A DNA stretch of 64,000 nucleotides, from positions 228,542 to 292,541 of the forward strand of contig NZ_KQ434755.1 of assembly GCF_001270745.1 (NCBI RefSeq), in the 5' to 3' direction. This stretch comes from Jiangella muralis. GTDB taxonomy: Bacteria > Actinomycetota > Actinomycetes > Jiangellales > Jiangellaceae. How positions within the stretch are numbered: position 1 is the stretch's first letter; each line of letters begins with the position of its first letter. The position numbers and the translations under genes are program-made. Positions 1-8,922 of this stretch are shown piece by piece. Under the pieces are notes generated by a model. It had not been told where the DNA came from, did not search any database, and saw only the letters and a list, made by a program, of their open reading frames with translations.

Positions 1-1816
1 CCCGCAGCCTCGGCCGCGGGTTGACGCCGGACTCCCAGGGGAGCGACGGGTCGTAGACGTCGATGCCCGCGCCGGTGTAGGTGCCGTAGATCAGTAGGCC
101 GTCGTGCGAGTGGAAGTCCATGATCTGACCGCTCAACGGCAGGCTGGTGGCCTCGCCGGTGTCCGGGTCGATGTGCGCGAACGCGGCGCCGCCGGTGTAG
201 ATGTCACCCGCTGGGCCGGTGCCGATGGTGCGCATCGTGGTCGCCGCGCCGAGCGCGTCGGTGGGCAGCATCTTGCAGGAGTCGGTGGCCGGGTCGAAGG
301 CGAAGAACTCGCCGTTGTTGCCGCGCGCCGTCACCAGCACCTGGTCGGACATGCCGTCGATCTGCATCGGCACGTCGCTCCAGTTCCGCACCGCCGAGCC
401 GCCGATGTCGAAGCAGGTGGGCCGGGTCGCCCCGGTGTCCAGGTCATAGGCCAGCGACTTGCCGCCGACGAGCGGGAACATCACCTCGCGGTGGGTCACG
501 CCGTCGCGCACGGTCTCGAACTCCGGCGAGACGTTCAGTCCGACGACGGGCTGCTCGATCTCGTCCACCCAGGTGCCGGTGGTCAGGTCGTAGACGTGCA
601 GGATGCTCGACGGCCGGTAGCGGACGAACATGAGGTTGCCGCGGATGTCGATGTCGTCGACGAACTCCTGGTTCGTCTCCGACGGCGGGTTCGGCAGGAT
701 GGTCACCACGTCGGTGGTCAGGTCGACCTTGGCCAGGACGGCGGCGGTGGCGCCGAGGCCGACGTACGCGGTCTCGCCGACGATGTCGATGACCCGGGCG
801 TACTTGTTGCCGGGGTTGACGGTGCCGTGGTCGTGCCAGCTGCCGTCGGTGGGGTTGTAGGAGAAGAGCTTGCCGTCGGGGTACGAGCCCCACACGACGC
901 GGCCCGACTCGGTCATGCCGATGCCCCAGAGGTTCGTCTGGCCGTACGGCTTCTCGTTCAGCAGCTCGAAGGTCATGGCGTCGGGGTCGAACCGGTAGAT
1001 GGCACCGACGAAGTCGCTGCCGATGTAGATGCTGCGGTCGTCGGCGGTCACGTAGGTCCAGGCCTGGCCGATCTTGGGCATCTCCTGGCTGTGCAGCAGT
1101 TCGCCGGTGTTGATGTCCACCACGCTCGCGACCGACGGCTCGCCCTTGGCGATCACCACTCCGATGGCCCGGCCGGAGGCGTCGGTGGTGTAGCCGATGC
1201 CAGCCGACACGAGATCGGTCAGTGGCCGGCCGAGGCTCTCCTCGGTCCCGCGGAACGGCGCCGGCTCGAACCGGACGTTGTCCACGTAGGCGTCGACGGT
1301 CGCGGTGCTGCCGCTGTTCATCACCACCTGGGCCTGCGTGGCGCCCGCGGGCACGGTGGTCACCCAGGTCTGCGGGGACCACGCGTTGAGCACGGAGTCC
1401 CAGCTGTAGGTGTCGATGCCGACTCGGGTCCCGGCGCTGTCCAGGTAGTACACGGTGGAGTTCATGGTCCCGGACGTGACGTAGAGGTCGAGCCGGATGC
1501 GGTACTCCTCACCGGCGACGGCCGGTACCGCGGCGGAGGCGATGGCGCCGCCGAGCCTCGTGTCCGGGTCGGCGAAGTGCAGGCTCTGGGCGCCGTGGGA
1601 GGCGCGTTCGCCGGTCACCTCGGCGGTCCCCGCGGGCGGCAGCCACAACGTCGACCAGCCTTCGATCGCACCGTCCGCACCCACCGGTGCCTCGAAGCTG
1701 GGGTTGACCAGCGGATTGCTGCCGTCTTCCGCCGACGCCGCGGGCGCGGCGGCGGCCGGTACGGCCGCCATCAGCCCGGCCGCCAGGACCGAGACGCCTC
1801 GTCTTCTCCACGTCAT
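1..1816 (-). CDS. Secreted beta-propeller protein with N-terminal CBM-like domain (partial, runs off the window)
   Basis: The 605 visible codons start at ATG 1816, behind an AAGGAG ribosome site; the 3' end lies outside the window. Residues 1-29 are a signal peptide ending in an AlaXAla-type site. Residues about 30-200 open with NPLVNPSFEAP and have the look of a galactose-binding-like carbohydrate module. The rest is a string of beta-propeller blades with recurring D-P-D/N-T-G turns (SYNPTDGSWHDHG, AFDPATDSCKM). It lies 37 bp after the related gene at 1854-4280 and is probably the last gene of a three-gene secreted-protein operon. No catalytic motif is visible. A role in binding or cleaving an extracellular polysaccharide is inferred from its neighbours. 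The gene is certain; the function is not. Confidence 0.85.
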   Translation of the reverse strand, partial: MTWRRRGVSVLAAGLMAAVPAAAAPAASAEDGSNPLVNPSFEAPVGADGAIEGWSTLWLPPAGTAEVTGERASHGAQSLHFADPDTRLGGAIASAAVPAVAGEEYRIRLDLYVTSGTMNSTVYYLDSAGTRVGIDTYSWDSVLNAWSPQTWVTTVPAGATQAQVVMNSGSTATVDAYVDNVRFEPAPFRGTEESLGRPLTDLVSAGIGYTTDASGRAIGVVIAKGEPSVASVVDINTGELLHSQEMPKIGQAWTYVTADDRSIYIGSDFVGAIYRFDPDAMTFELLNEKPYGQTNLWGIGMTESGRVVWGSYPDGKLFSYNPTDGSWHDHGTVNPGNKYARVIDIVGETAYVGLGATAAVLAKVDLTTDVVTILPNPPSETNQEFVDDIDIRGNLMFVRYRPSSILHVYDLTTGTWVDEIEQPVVGLNVSPEFETVRDGVTHREVMFPLVGGKSLAYDLDTGATRPTCFDIGGSAVRNWSDVPMQIDGMSDQVLVTARGNNGEFFAFDPATDSCKMLPTDALGAATTMRTIGTGPAGDIYTGGAAFAHIDPDTGEATSLPLSGQIMDFHSHDGLLIYGTYTGAGIDVYDPSLPWESGVNPRPRLR

Positions 1817-1853
1817 GTGGCACTCCTTCGCAAGTGGTGGCAGCGGGATGTCG

Positions 1854-4280
1854 TCAGAGGCCGGCGCATTGGCCGGTGCGGGCGCCGGTGACGGTGTTGG
1901 GTTCGCCGTCGCTGACCGGTGCGGGGTCGTTGCCGGTGCAGGCGAGGGCCCCGGTGATGGTGTTGCCGCCGACGACGGGTGGCGCCGTGGTGGTGTTGCC
2001 GGTCAGGCTGACCGGGCCGGTGATCTCGTTGCCCGTGACGGCGAGGGTGCCGGTGGTGCCGGTGAGGAGGATCGGCCCGGTGATCCGGGAGCCGGTGATG
2101 ATGACGGTGTCGGCGCCGCTGGTGGCGATGGGGCCGCTGACGGTGGCGTCGGTGATGCAGAGCGTGCCGTCGGTGACCGACAGCGGCCCGACGTGGGTGC
2201 CGGTGATCTCCTGGTCGCAGACGACGGGGTCGGGGACGTCGTACGTGAACAGGTGGACGCCGGTCGAGAACAGGATGTCGCCGTTGGGGTCGACGTTGGC
2301 GTAGTTGCCGGCGCCGTTGACCAGCCGGGTGTACTCCATGGTGTCCGGGTCGATGCGGAACAGCGAGCCGCGGTTGGTGCCGTAGACGTTGCCGTCGGCG
2401 CCGGTCACCAGGTAGGCCCAGGCCCAGACCGTGCCGGAGCCGTAGCGGTGGCCCAGCAGCTTCTCGGAGTAGACGATCTGCTCCTGCGCGGGGTCGTACT
2501 TGAAGACGGTGTCCTCGGAGACGCCCCAGATCAGGCCGTCGGGGCCGACGGTGAGGCCGGTGACGCCCTCGTCGCCGGCCACCGGGACGAAGTCGTGCAC
2601 CTTCTGCCCGGTGTCGGGGTCGAACACGACGAAGTGCGCCTCGGTCTGGCCGGACGGGGGAGCGCCCAGGCCGCCGTCGAGCGTGGTGCCCACGTACAGC
2701 AGCCCTTCGTGGTAGAGCACCGAGATCACCGACTGCTCCGCCACGATCTGCGTGGTGAAGACGGTCTTCTCCTGGGTGGCGAAGTCGTACATCGTGACGG
2801 CGCCCTGATGGGTGCCGTAGTAGGGGACGGTGCCCATGAAGACGCGGTCGTTCTGTTCGTCGTAGTCCATGGCGAACGGGCGGTCCTGGTCCTCGGCCTT
2901 GAGATCGAACAGCAGCCTCGGCGCCGCGCCGGACGCGGGGTCGTACTCCAGCAGCTTCCCGTTGCCATACGCGCCGAGCAGCATCTTCCCGTCCCGCACG
3001 GCCGCGGACTCGTACTGGCCGGACTGCAGCGTCGCGCCGATCTCGCCGGTGACCGAGTCGAACGGCGTGAGCCCGATCATGTAGCCGGAGGCGTACATCG
3101 AGTCGGGACCGGTCAGGATCTTCTGCACCGTCACCGGGTTGGCGAAGTCGACCGTGTGCAGTTCGGACCGACCGGTGGTCGGGTTCATCAGGACGCTGCC
3201 GCCCTGGGTCGCGGCGAGCATGCTGTAGCCGGGCCACTCGGGGTCGTCGAGCTGGATCCAGCGGCTGTCGTTGAGGTAGGCGTTCGTCTTGATGCCGAGG
3301 TCGCGCGTGGTCGCGGTGGCGGAGTCGTACTCCCAGAAGTTCGTGCCGAACCCGAAGATGAACTTGCCGGGAGCGTCGGGGCGGGCGGACACGTGGTATC
3401 CGAACGCTTCTCGGTCCTTGCCCGTCCAGTACTCGACGGTGTCGTCGGGTCGCAGGACCAGCAGCTGGCTGGAGACCGTGCGGGCGAACAACCGGTCCCC
3501 GGTGAAGGTGAAGGTGTTGATGAACGTCTCGTCCATCAGCCCGGGCGCGTTCTCCGCGGTGATCAGCGCGGTCTTCGTCCCGTCGGACGTGATCTTGTAG
3601 ACCTGGGCCCGCGTCCCGCCCACGCCGACGTAGAGGGTGTCGCGCTCGAAGTCGTACGCGAGCGCCCGGACGTAGGCCTGGGTCGGGTCGACGGCGCCCA
3701 GGTTGACGATGGAGCCGTCGGCCGGGTCGTACTTGAAGAGGTACCCCTTCGGGTAGGTGCCGATGTACATGGTGCCGTCGGGGCCGGCGGTCATCGTGAT
3801 GGGGTAGCCGTCGCCGGGCTTGTCGGGGTTGACGAGGCCGAGATCGGTCACCTGCTGGGTGGCGGGGTCGTACTGCCACAGCTTGTAGTCGTGGTTGGTG
3901 CCGATGTAGACCTTGCCGTCGGTGGACTTCCTGATCTCGAAGTTCCCCTCGGCGCCGGCCAACGGCAACGCGCGGATGACCTCGCCGGTGTTGGCGTCGG
4001 CGACGACGAGCGTGCACGGGTTGTCGGTGTCCGCGTGGCCGCGGTAGGCGCCGTAGGTGACGGCCCTGCCGTCCTCCTCGCCGAGCACCGAGTTGGTGGT
4101 GATCTTGCTGGTCACCGGCGTTCCCAGGTAGCTGATCGCCGGGTCCTGGGCCAGCACGTCGTCCGGGGTCGGGCTGGACGGGAGCGGCGGCGGCGTCGCG
4201 GCGGCGGCCGGCGGGCCGGCGAGTGCCGCGCCGGTCAGCGCGAGTCCCGCGGCGGTGACCAGGGAGAGGATTCGGTGCAT
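1854..4280 (-). CDS. Secreted beta-propeller protein with C-terminal beta-helix-like domain
   Basis: An 808-residue protein starting at ATG 4280 (GAGG 5 nt upstream); open frame further upstream lacks a signal peptide, so it was not used. Residues 1-28 are a signal peptide. Residues about 45-680 form a propeller with repeated 'GPDG(T/L)(M/I)' and 'YDPA' blade motifs. Residues about 688-808 repeat ITGPxxLTGN-like turns, suggesting a small right-handed beta-helix, and hold four cysteines (about 688, 708, 781, 805) that could form two disulfides. It is a close paralogue of the product of 4318-7269, sharing stretches such as VTVQKILTGPDSMYASGYM, but lacks that protein's N-terminal CBM-like module. 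This points to tandem duplication. It probably acts outside the cell on a carbohydrate; the activity is unknown. Confidence 0.85.
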   Translation of the reverse strand: MHRILSLVTAAGLALTGAALAGPPAAAATPPPLPSSPTPDDVLAQDPAISYLGTPVTSKITTNSVLGEEDGRAVTYGAYRGHADTDNPCTLVVADANTGEVIRALPLAGAEGNFEIRKSTDGKVYIGTNHDYKLWQYDPATQQVTDLGLVNPDKPGDGYPITMTAGPDGTMYIGTYPKGYLFKYDPADGSIVNLGAVDPTQAYVRALAYDFERDTLYVGVGGTRAQVYKITSDGTKTALITAENAPGLMDETFINTFTFTGDRLFARTVSSQLLVLRPDDTVEYWTGKDREAFGYHVSARPDAPGKFIFGFGTNFWEYDSATATTRDLGIKTNAYLNDSRWIQLDDPEWPGYSMLAATQGGSVLMNPTTGRSELHTVDFANPVTVQKILTGPDSMYASGYMIGLTPFDSVTGEIGATLQSGQYESAAVRDGKMLLGAYGNGKLLEYDPASGAAPRLLFDLKAEDQDRPFAMDYDEQNDRVFMGTVPYYGTHQGAVTMYDFATQEKTVFTTQIVAEQSVISVLYHEGLLYVGTTLDGGLGAPPSGQTEAHFVVFDPDTGQKVHDFVPVAGDEGVTGLTVGPDGLIWGVSEDTVFKYDPAQEQIVYSEKLLGHRYGSGTVWAWAYLVTGADGNVYGTNRGSLFRIDPDTMEYTRLVNGAGNYANVDPNGDILFSTGVHLFTYDVPDPVVCDQEITGTHVGPLSVTDGTLCITDATVSGPIATSGADTVIITGSRITGPILLTGTTGTLAVTGNEITGPVSLTGNTTTAPPVVGGNTITGALACTGNDPAPVSDGEPNTVTGARTGQCAGL

Positions 4281-4317
4281 CACTACCTCGCTTGTCGTCG
4301 GGTCGAGAGGCGCGTGG

Positions 4318-7269
4318 TCAGAGGCCGGCGCACTGGCCGGCGGTGGGGCCGGTGACGGTGTTGGGGTCGCCGCCGTCGACCGGCGCCGGCGCGTTGCCAC
4401 TGCAGGCCAGCGGACCGTCGATGCGGTTGTCGCCGACGACGGACGGCGCCTCAGTGGTGTTGCCGGTGAGGCTGACCGCCCCGGTGATGTCGTTGCCGGT
4501 GAGGGTGAGCGTCCCGGTGGTGCCGGTGAGGTGGATCGGCCCGGTGATCGTGGAGCCGGTGATGGCGACAGTGTCGGCGCCGGTGGCGGTGATCGGGCCG
4601 CTGACGGTGGCGTCGGTGACGCAGAGCGTGCCGTCCGTGACCGCCACCGGTCCGGTATGAGTGCCGGTGATCTCCCGGTCGCACTGGAGCGCGTCGGGGA
4701 CGTCGTACCTGTACACGTCCACACCGTGGGAGAAGAGGAGGTCGCCGTTCGCGTCGACGTTGGCGTAGTTGCCGACGCCGTTCACGAGGAGCGTGTACTC
4801 CATCGTCTCGGGGTCGATCCGGAACACCGAGAACCGGTTCGTGCCGTAGACGTTGCCGTCGGCGCCGGTCACCAGGTAGGCCCAGGCCCAGACGGTGCTG
4901 GTGCCGTACCGGGTGCGCAGCAGCTTCTCGGAGAAGACGATCTCCTCGGTCGCCGGGTCGTACTTGAAGACGGTGTCCTCCGACACGCCCCAGATCAGCC
5001 CGTCCGGGCCCACCGTCAGGCCGGTCACGCCCTCGTCGCCGGCCACCGGGATGATGTCGCGCACCTGCTGCCCGGTGTCGGGGTCGAAGACGACGAAGTG
5101 GCCGTCGGTCTGGCCGGACGGGGGAGCGCCGAGGCTGCCGTCGACGGTCGTGCCGGCGTACACGAGCCCGTCGTGGTAGAGCACCGAGATGACCGACTGG
5201 TCGGTGACGATGCCGGTCGTGTGGACGATCTTCTCCCCGGTGGCGAAGTCGTACTGGGTGAGCGCGCCCTGGTTGGAGCCGTAGTAGGCGACCGTGCCGA
5301 CGAACAGCCGGTCGTTCTCCTCGTCGTAGTCCATGCCGAACGGGCGGTCCTGGCCCTCGGCCTTGAGGTCGAACAGCAGCCGCGGCGCGACTTCGGCGGC
5401 CGGGTCGTACTCCGATACCCGGCCGTTGCCGTACGAGCCGAGCAGCATCGTGTCGCCGCGGACCGCCGACGACTCGTACTGGCCGGACTGCAGCGTCTCG
5501 CCGGCCTCGCCGGTGACCGAGTCGAACGGCGCGAGTCCGACCATGTAGCCGGAGGCGTACATCGAATCCGGCCCGGTGAGGATCTTCTGCACGGTGACCG
5601 GGTTGGCGAACTCGACGGTGTGCGGCTCGGACCGGCCGGTCGCCGGGTTCATCAGCACCGTGCCGTCCTGCGTGGCGGCGAGCAGGCTGTAGCCGGGCCA
5701 CTCGGGATCGTCCAGTTGCACCCAGCGGCTGTCGTTGAGGTACCCGTTCGTCGCGATGCCCAGGTTGCGGGTGGTCCGGGTCGCGGAGTCGTACTCCCAG
5801 AACGTCGAGCCGAACGTGAAGACGTACTTGCCGGGCGCGTCCGGGCGGGCCGAGACGTGGTACCCGTGCATCTCGTTGCCCTGGCCCCTCCAGTACTCCA
5901 CCGTGTCGTCGGCCCGGATGACCAGCAGTTGGTTGGCGACCCGGGCGAAGAGGCGGTCGTCGACGAAGGTGAACGTGCTGACGAACGACTCGTCCATGGC
6001 GCCGGGCGTGGCCTCGTCGCTGAGCAGTTCCGTCGTGGTGCCGTCGGGGGCCACCTTGAAGATCTGGGCCCGGGTGCCGCCGGTGCCGACGTAGAGGGTG
6101 TCCCGCTCGAAGTCGTAGGCCAGGCCCTTGATGTAGGCCTGGGTCGGATCGACCGCACCGAGGTTGGTGATCGAGTCGTCGGCCGGGTCGTACAGGTACA
6201 GGTAGCCCTTGGGGTACGTGCCGATGTACATGGTGCCGTCGGGGCCGGCGGTCATGGTGAAGGCGTGGCCGTCCTTGGGGGTCTGCGGGTTGAGCGGCCC
6301 GATGTCCCGGAGTTGCTGGGTTCCGGGGTCGTACGACCACAGGTGGAAGTCGGGGGTGGTGGCGAAGTAGATGGTGCCGTCGGTCGAGGCCCGCGTCTCG
6401 AACGTCCCTTCGGCGCCGGCGGCCGGCAGGGCGCGGATGACCTCGCCGGTGTCGGCGTTCGCCACCACGAACGTGGCCGGGTGATCGGTGTCCGGGTGGC
6501 CTCGGTAGACGCCGTACGTGACGGCCGTGCCACCCTCGTCGCCGAGCACCGCGTTCGTGGTGATCTTGCTGGTGACGGGCGTCCCCAGGTGCGAGATCCG
6601 CGGGTTCTGCGCGACGACGTCCGCCGGCGTGGGGTCGGTCAGCCGGGGCGGCTCGACGGCGCCGGCGGTGACCGTGACCGTGTCGAAGTAGCCGGCGCCG
6701 CGCGGGGAGGTGGCCGAGTAGAGCAGGACGGTGCCGGTGACCGCGCCCTCGGGGGCGGTGGCGGTGATCGACGTCTTGGTCCACGCGCCGCCGGTCTCGC
6801 CCTGCGGGGTGGCGACGTTCGTGAGGCGGTGGCCCTCGGCGTCGTAGAACCGCAGGTAGACGGCGAGCTGGTCGCGGTCGACGCGGGTCATCGCCGCGGC
6901 CGTGTAGGCCCGCCGCACCTCGACGTCGAAGTGGTCGCTCTCGATGGCGACGCCGTAGACGTCGGACCCGTCGGTGATCGACAGGCTGTGGGTGCCGTCC
7001 TGCGCCGCGTCCTCGGTGACCGCGTACGAGGTGTCCGGCCGCTCCGCACCCACCAGCTGCCACCCTGGGATCGCCCCGTCGGCGACGGGCTCCTCGAACG
7101 ACGGGTTGACCAGGACCGGGTCCGCCACCGCGGCGGACCCCGCGGCCGGCGCAGGCGTCGCCGCCGATGCCAGCAGCAGCGCGGTGGCGCCGAGAAGCGC
7201 GGCGGCGCGGGCCGCGAGGCGACCGGCCAGCCCTGGGCCGTGGGGTCCGTTCACGTGCCGAGAAGTCAT
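4318..7269 (-). CDS. Large secreted CBM-propeller-beta-helix protein
   Basis: A 983-residue protein starting at ATG 7269 with a GGAAAGGGAG ribosome site. A signal peptide covers residues 1-43 (GATALLLASAATPAPA core). A CBM-like domain (about 48-195, beginning DPVLVNPSFEEP) is followed by a long propeller nearly collinear with the neighbouring paralogue. The C-terminal 120-residue domain has the same four cysteines and the ending GQCAGL. It is the first gene of the secreted trio; only 37 bp separate it from the next. An overlapping pair of LacI-type operator sites lies 84-109 bp upstream, so it is probably under control of the regulator at 11533-12543. No hydrolase or lyase active site could be recognised, so it may be a binding protein or a new enzyme fold use. 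Confidence 0.87.
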   Translation of the reverse strand: MTSRHVNGPHGPGLAGRLAARAAALLGATALLLASAATPAPAAGSAAVADPVLVNPSFEEPVADGAIPGWQLVGAERPDTSYAVTEDAAQDGTHSLSITDGSDVYGVAIESDHFDVEVRRAYTAAAMTRVDRDQLAVYLRFYDAEGHRLTNVATPQGETGGAWTKTSITATAPEGAVTGTVLLYSATSPRGAGYFDTVTVTAGAVEPPRLTDPTPADVVAQNPRISHLGTPVTSKITTNAVLGDEGGTAVTYGVYRGHPDTDHPATFVVANADTGEVIRALPAAGAEGTFETRASTDGTIYFATTPDFHLWSYDPGTQQLRDIGPLNPQTPKDGHAFTMTAGPDGTMYIGTYPKGYLYLYDPADDSITNLGAVDPTQAYIKGLAYDFERDTLYVGTGGTRAQIFKVAPDGTTTELLSDEATPGAMDESFVSTFTFVDDRLFARVANQLLVIRADDTVEYWRGQGNEMHGYHVSARPDAPGKYVFTFGSTFWEYDSATRTTRNLGIATNGYLNDSRWVQLDDPEWPGYSLLAATQDGTVLMNPATGRSEPHTVEFANPVTVQKILTGPDSMYASGYMVGLAPFDSVTGEAGETLQSGQYESSAVRGDTMLLGSYGNGRVSEYDPAAEVAPRLLFDLKAEGQDRPFGMDYDEENDRLFVGTVAYYGSNQGALTQYDFATGEKIVHTTGIVTDQSVISVLYHDGLVYAGTTVDGSLGAPPSGQTDGHFVVFDPDTGQQVRDIIPVAGDEGVTGLTVGPDGLIWGVSEDTVFKYDPATEEIVFSEKLLRTRYGTSTVWAWAYLVTGADGNVYGTNRFSVFRIDPETMEYTLLVNGVGNYANVDANGDLLFSHGVDVYRYDVPDALQCDREITGTHTGPVAVTDGTLCVTDATVSGPITATGADTVAITGSTITGPIHLTGTTGTLTLTGNDITGAVSLTGNTTEAPSVVGDNRIDGPLACSGNAPAPVDGGDPNTVTGPTAGQCAGL

Positions 7270-7352
7270 CGCGACTAGCTCCCTTTCCTCGCCGGAATGG
7301 AACCGAGCGCCGCGCATGCAAGGGGAGCGGCCGGAGCGGCCGGCGGACGATA

Positions 7353-7378
7353 CAACCGATTGCATGCAAGCGGTTGCA
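7353..7378. promoter_or_regulatory. Overlapping pair of LacI-family operator sites
   Basis: A 24-bp dyad, CAACCGATTGCA/TGCAAGCGGTTG (7353-7376), matches its own reverse complement in 11 of 12 half-site positions. It can also be read as two overlapping sites of the LacI/GalR form GCAANCGNTTGC, namely cAACCGATTGCa and GCAAGCGGTTGC. The same core recurs as GCAATCGCTTGC at 11479-11490 beside the LacI-type gene. It lies between the DUF4127 gene and the first secreted-protein gene, in position to control the latter. Confidence 0.75.
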
Positions 7379-7406
7379 AGGAAGCTAGCGGTCTGGCCGC
7401 GAGCCG

Positions 7407-8900
7407 TCAAGAGGGCGTGGTGGCCACCCGCGTCAGGTCGAAGTCGACGGTGAACGTGTACGACCAGGGCAGCCTGGCGTTGTCGATGCGCCACCCGGCG
7501 AGCGCGTCGACACCGGCCGCCCAGGCGCGAAGATCACGGGTGATCCGGTCGTGGACAGCCGGCAACTCGTCGAGCGGGGGGTCGAGGAGCCCACGGGCGG
7601 CGGCCTCGTCCTGGATCCGTCGCCGCACGACCGGCAGGTAGTGGGCGTCCTCGATGATCTTGCGGGCCAGGAAGCGGCGTCGTTCGGCGGCCGCGGCCTC
7701 GGTCCCGTCGAGAACGGCCGCGACGCCGGCGGCGAGGGTGGTGCCGATCGAGTTGCCGGCGGTGTTCCAGCCGCCGTAGGCGCTCAGGCGTCCCAGTGCC
7801 GACCGCGCGTCCAGCGCCTCGACCAGCCGGGGGTCGCCGCCGTTGGCGTAGTGCACGTCGGCCAGCGCCACCACGTGACCGCCGTCGAGCAGCCGTTCGA
7901 CGGCGTCGGCGAGCGAGTCCACCGGCGCCGCGGCGGCGAGGTCAGGTGGCGAGGACACCCAGTCGCCGGGCTCGCGCGCCGGTGGGTGCACGGCGAGCAC
8001 CAGGTCCGCGTCGGCGGGATCGGCCACCTGGACGCCGCCGACGGCCCGGATCTGGTTCCCTAGGCCGACCCGGAGCGGCCGGTCCTCGTACGGCGCGATG
8101 CGGTCGAGGCCGGCTTCGTCCGGGCAGACGACCGCGATCCGCGGCCGCACGCCGGCGGCGCTGGCCGCGACGCGGGCCACCAGCACGCTGGGCACCTCGT
8201 CGGCGCCCGGATACATCAGCACGTCGGCGCCGAGACGGTCGGCCCAGTGCCCGAGCAGGCGGCGCTCGGCCGCCGGCAGGCCGCGCGGCGCGGTGTCGTC
8301 CGAGGAGATCACCAGCGTGTCGAAGGCGCCGTCGGCCGCCAGCTCCAGCGCGGCGAGGTTCACCGCGTGGTTGCGGGCACGACGCCGCACGAGGTCGCGG
8401 ACGTACTCGTCGGGAACGCGCGCGCGGGCGGCGGCGACCGCCGTCTCGTCGGCCTCGCCGAGCGACGCCTCATCCCACAGCCTGGAGAGCGTCCCGAGCG
8501 CCGCGCCGTGGGTGGCCCAGTACTCCGGCTCCTGTCGGGAGCGGGCGCGGTTGTCGTAGGTGGGAAGCCGGGTCACGACGCCGTAGGCGGTCACCGGCGC
8601 CCCGAGCTCGCGCAGGACGGAGAGCCGCGGGACGACGTCGGCCATCCGGTCATCGGTGTTCCGCGACGGGATCAGCCCACCGTGCACGAGCAGTTCGAGC
8701 GAGACCAGCACATGGTCGACGTCGGGCGCGACGCGACGCAGCCAGCCGGCGAGGGCCGCGGTGTCGGCGGGCGTCCGGAACGACGGCATCAGCTCCGCGG
8801 GCGGTGTCACGACGTCGACGCCGGCGCAGCGGCCGATCGTCGCCGCGTAGCCGCGGGTGTTCGGCCGCTCGTCGGGCGGGAGCAGGGCGATGCGGGTCAC
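7407..8900 (-). CDS. DUF4127 family protein
   Basis: A 497-residue protein whose N-terminus, RIALLPPDERPNTRGYA, is the hallmark of DUF4127, a family of unknown function. I chose GTG 8900 because GGAAGG lies 7 nt upstream. GTG 8909 is possible but sits on top of the ribosome site. No signal peptide or membrane segment is seen, so it is cytoplasmic. Other conserved-looking stretches are SLELLVHGGLIPSR (about 65-80), ISSDDTAPRG (about 195-205) and ADVHYANGGDP (about 350-360), rich in Asp and His and so possibly a metal or sugar site. It follows the enolase-superfamily gene by 22 bp, in the same operon. A step in breakdown of an unusual sugar or sugar acid is inferred from context only. Confidence 0.9.
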   Translation of the reverse strand: MTRIALLPPDERPNTRGYAATIGRCAGVDVVTPPAELMPSFRTPADTAALAGWLRRVAPDVDHVLVSLELLVHGGLIPSRNTDDRMADVVPRLSVLRELGAPVTAYGVVTRLPTYDNRARSRQEPEYWATHGAALGTLSRLWDEASLGEADETAVAAARARVPDEYVRDLVRRRARNHAVNLAALELAADGAFDTLVISSDDTAPRGLPAAERRLLGHWADRLGADVLMYPGADEVPSVLVARVAASAAGVRPRIAVVCPDEAGLDRIAPYEDRPLRVGLGNQIRAVGGVQVADPADADLVLAVHPPAREPGDWVSSPPDLAAAAPVDSLADAVERLLDGGHVVALADVHYANGGDPRLVEALDARSALGRLSAYGGWNTAGNSIGTTLAAGVAAVLDGTEAAAAERRRFLARKIIEDAHYLPVVRRRIQDEAAARGLLDPPLDELPAVHDRITRDLRAWAAGVDALAGWRIDNARLPWSYTFTVDFDLTRVATTPS

Positions 8901-8922
8901 GTCGGGCACCTTCCGGAGGGGG

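Noticed and set aside
104-7278. Long open frames on the plus strand (up to about 1000 codons) opposite the three secreted-protein genes
   Set aside because: They are Arg/Val/Gly-rich low-complexity translations caused by codon bias of the true minus-strand genes. They lack ribosome sites, known domains and natural starts.
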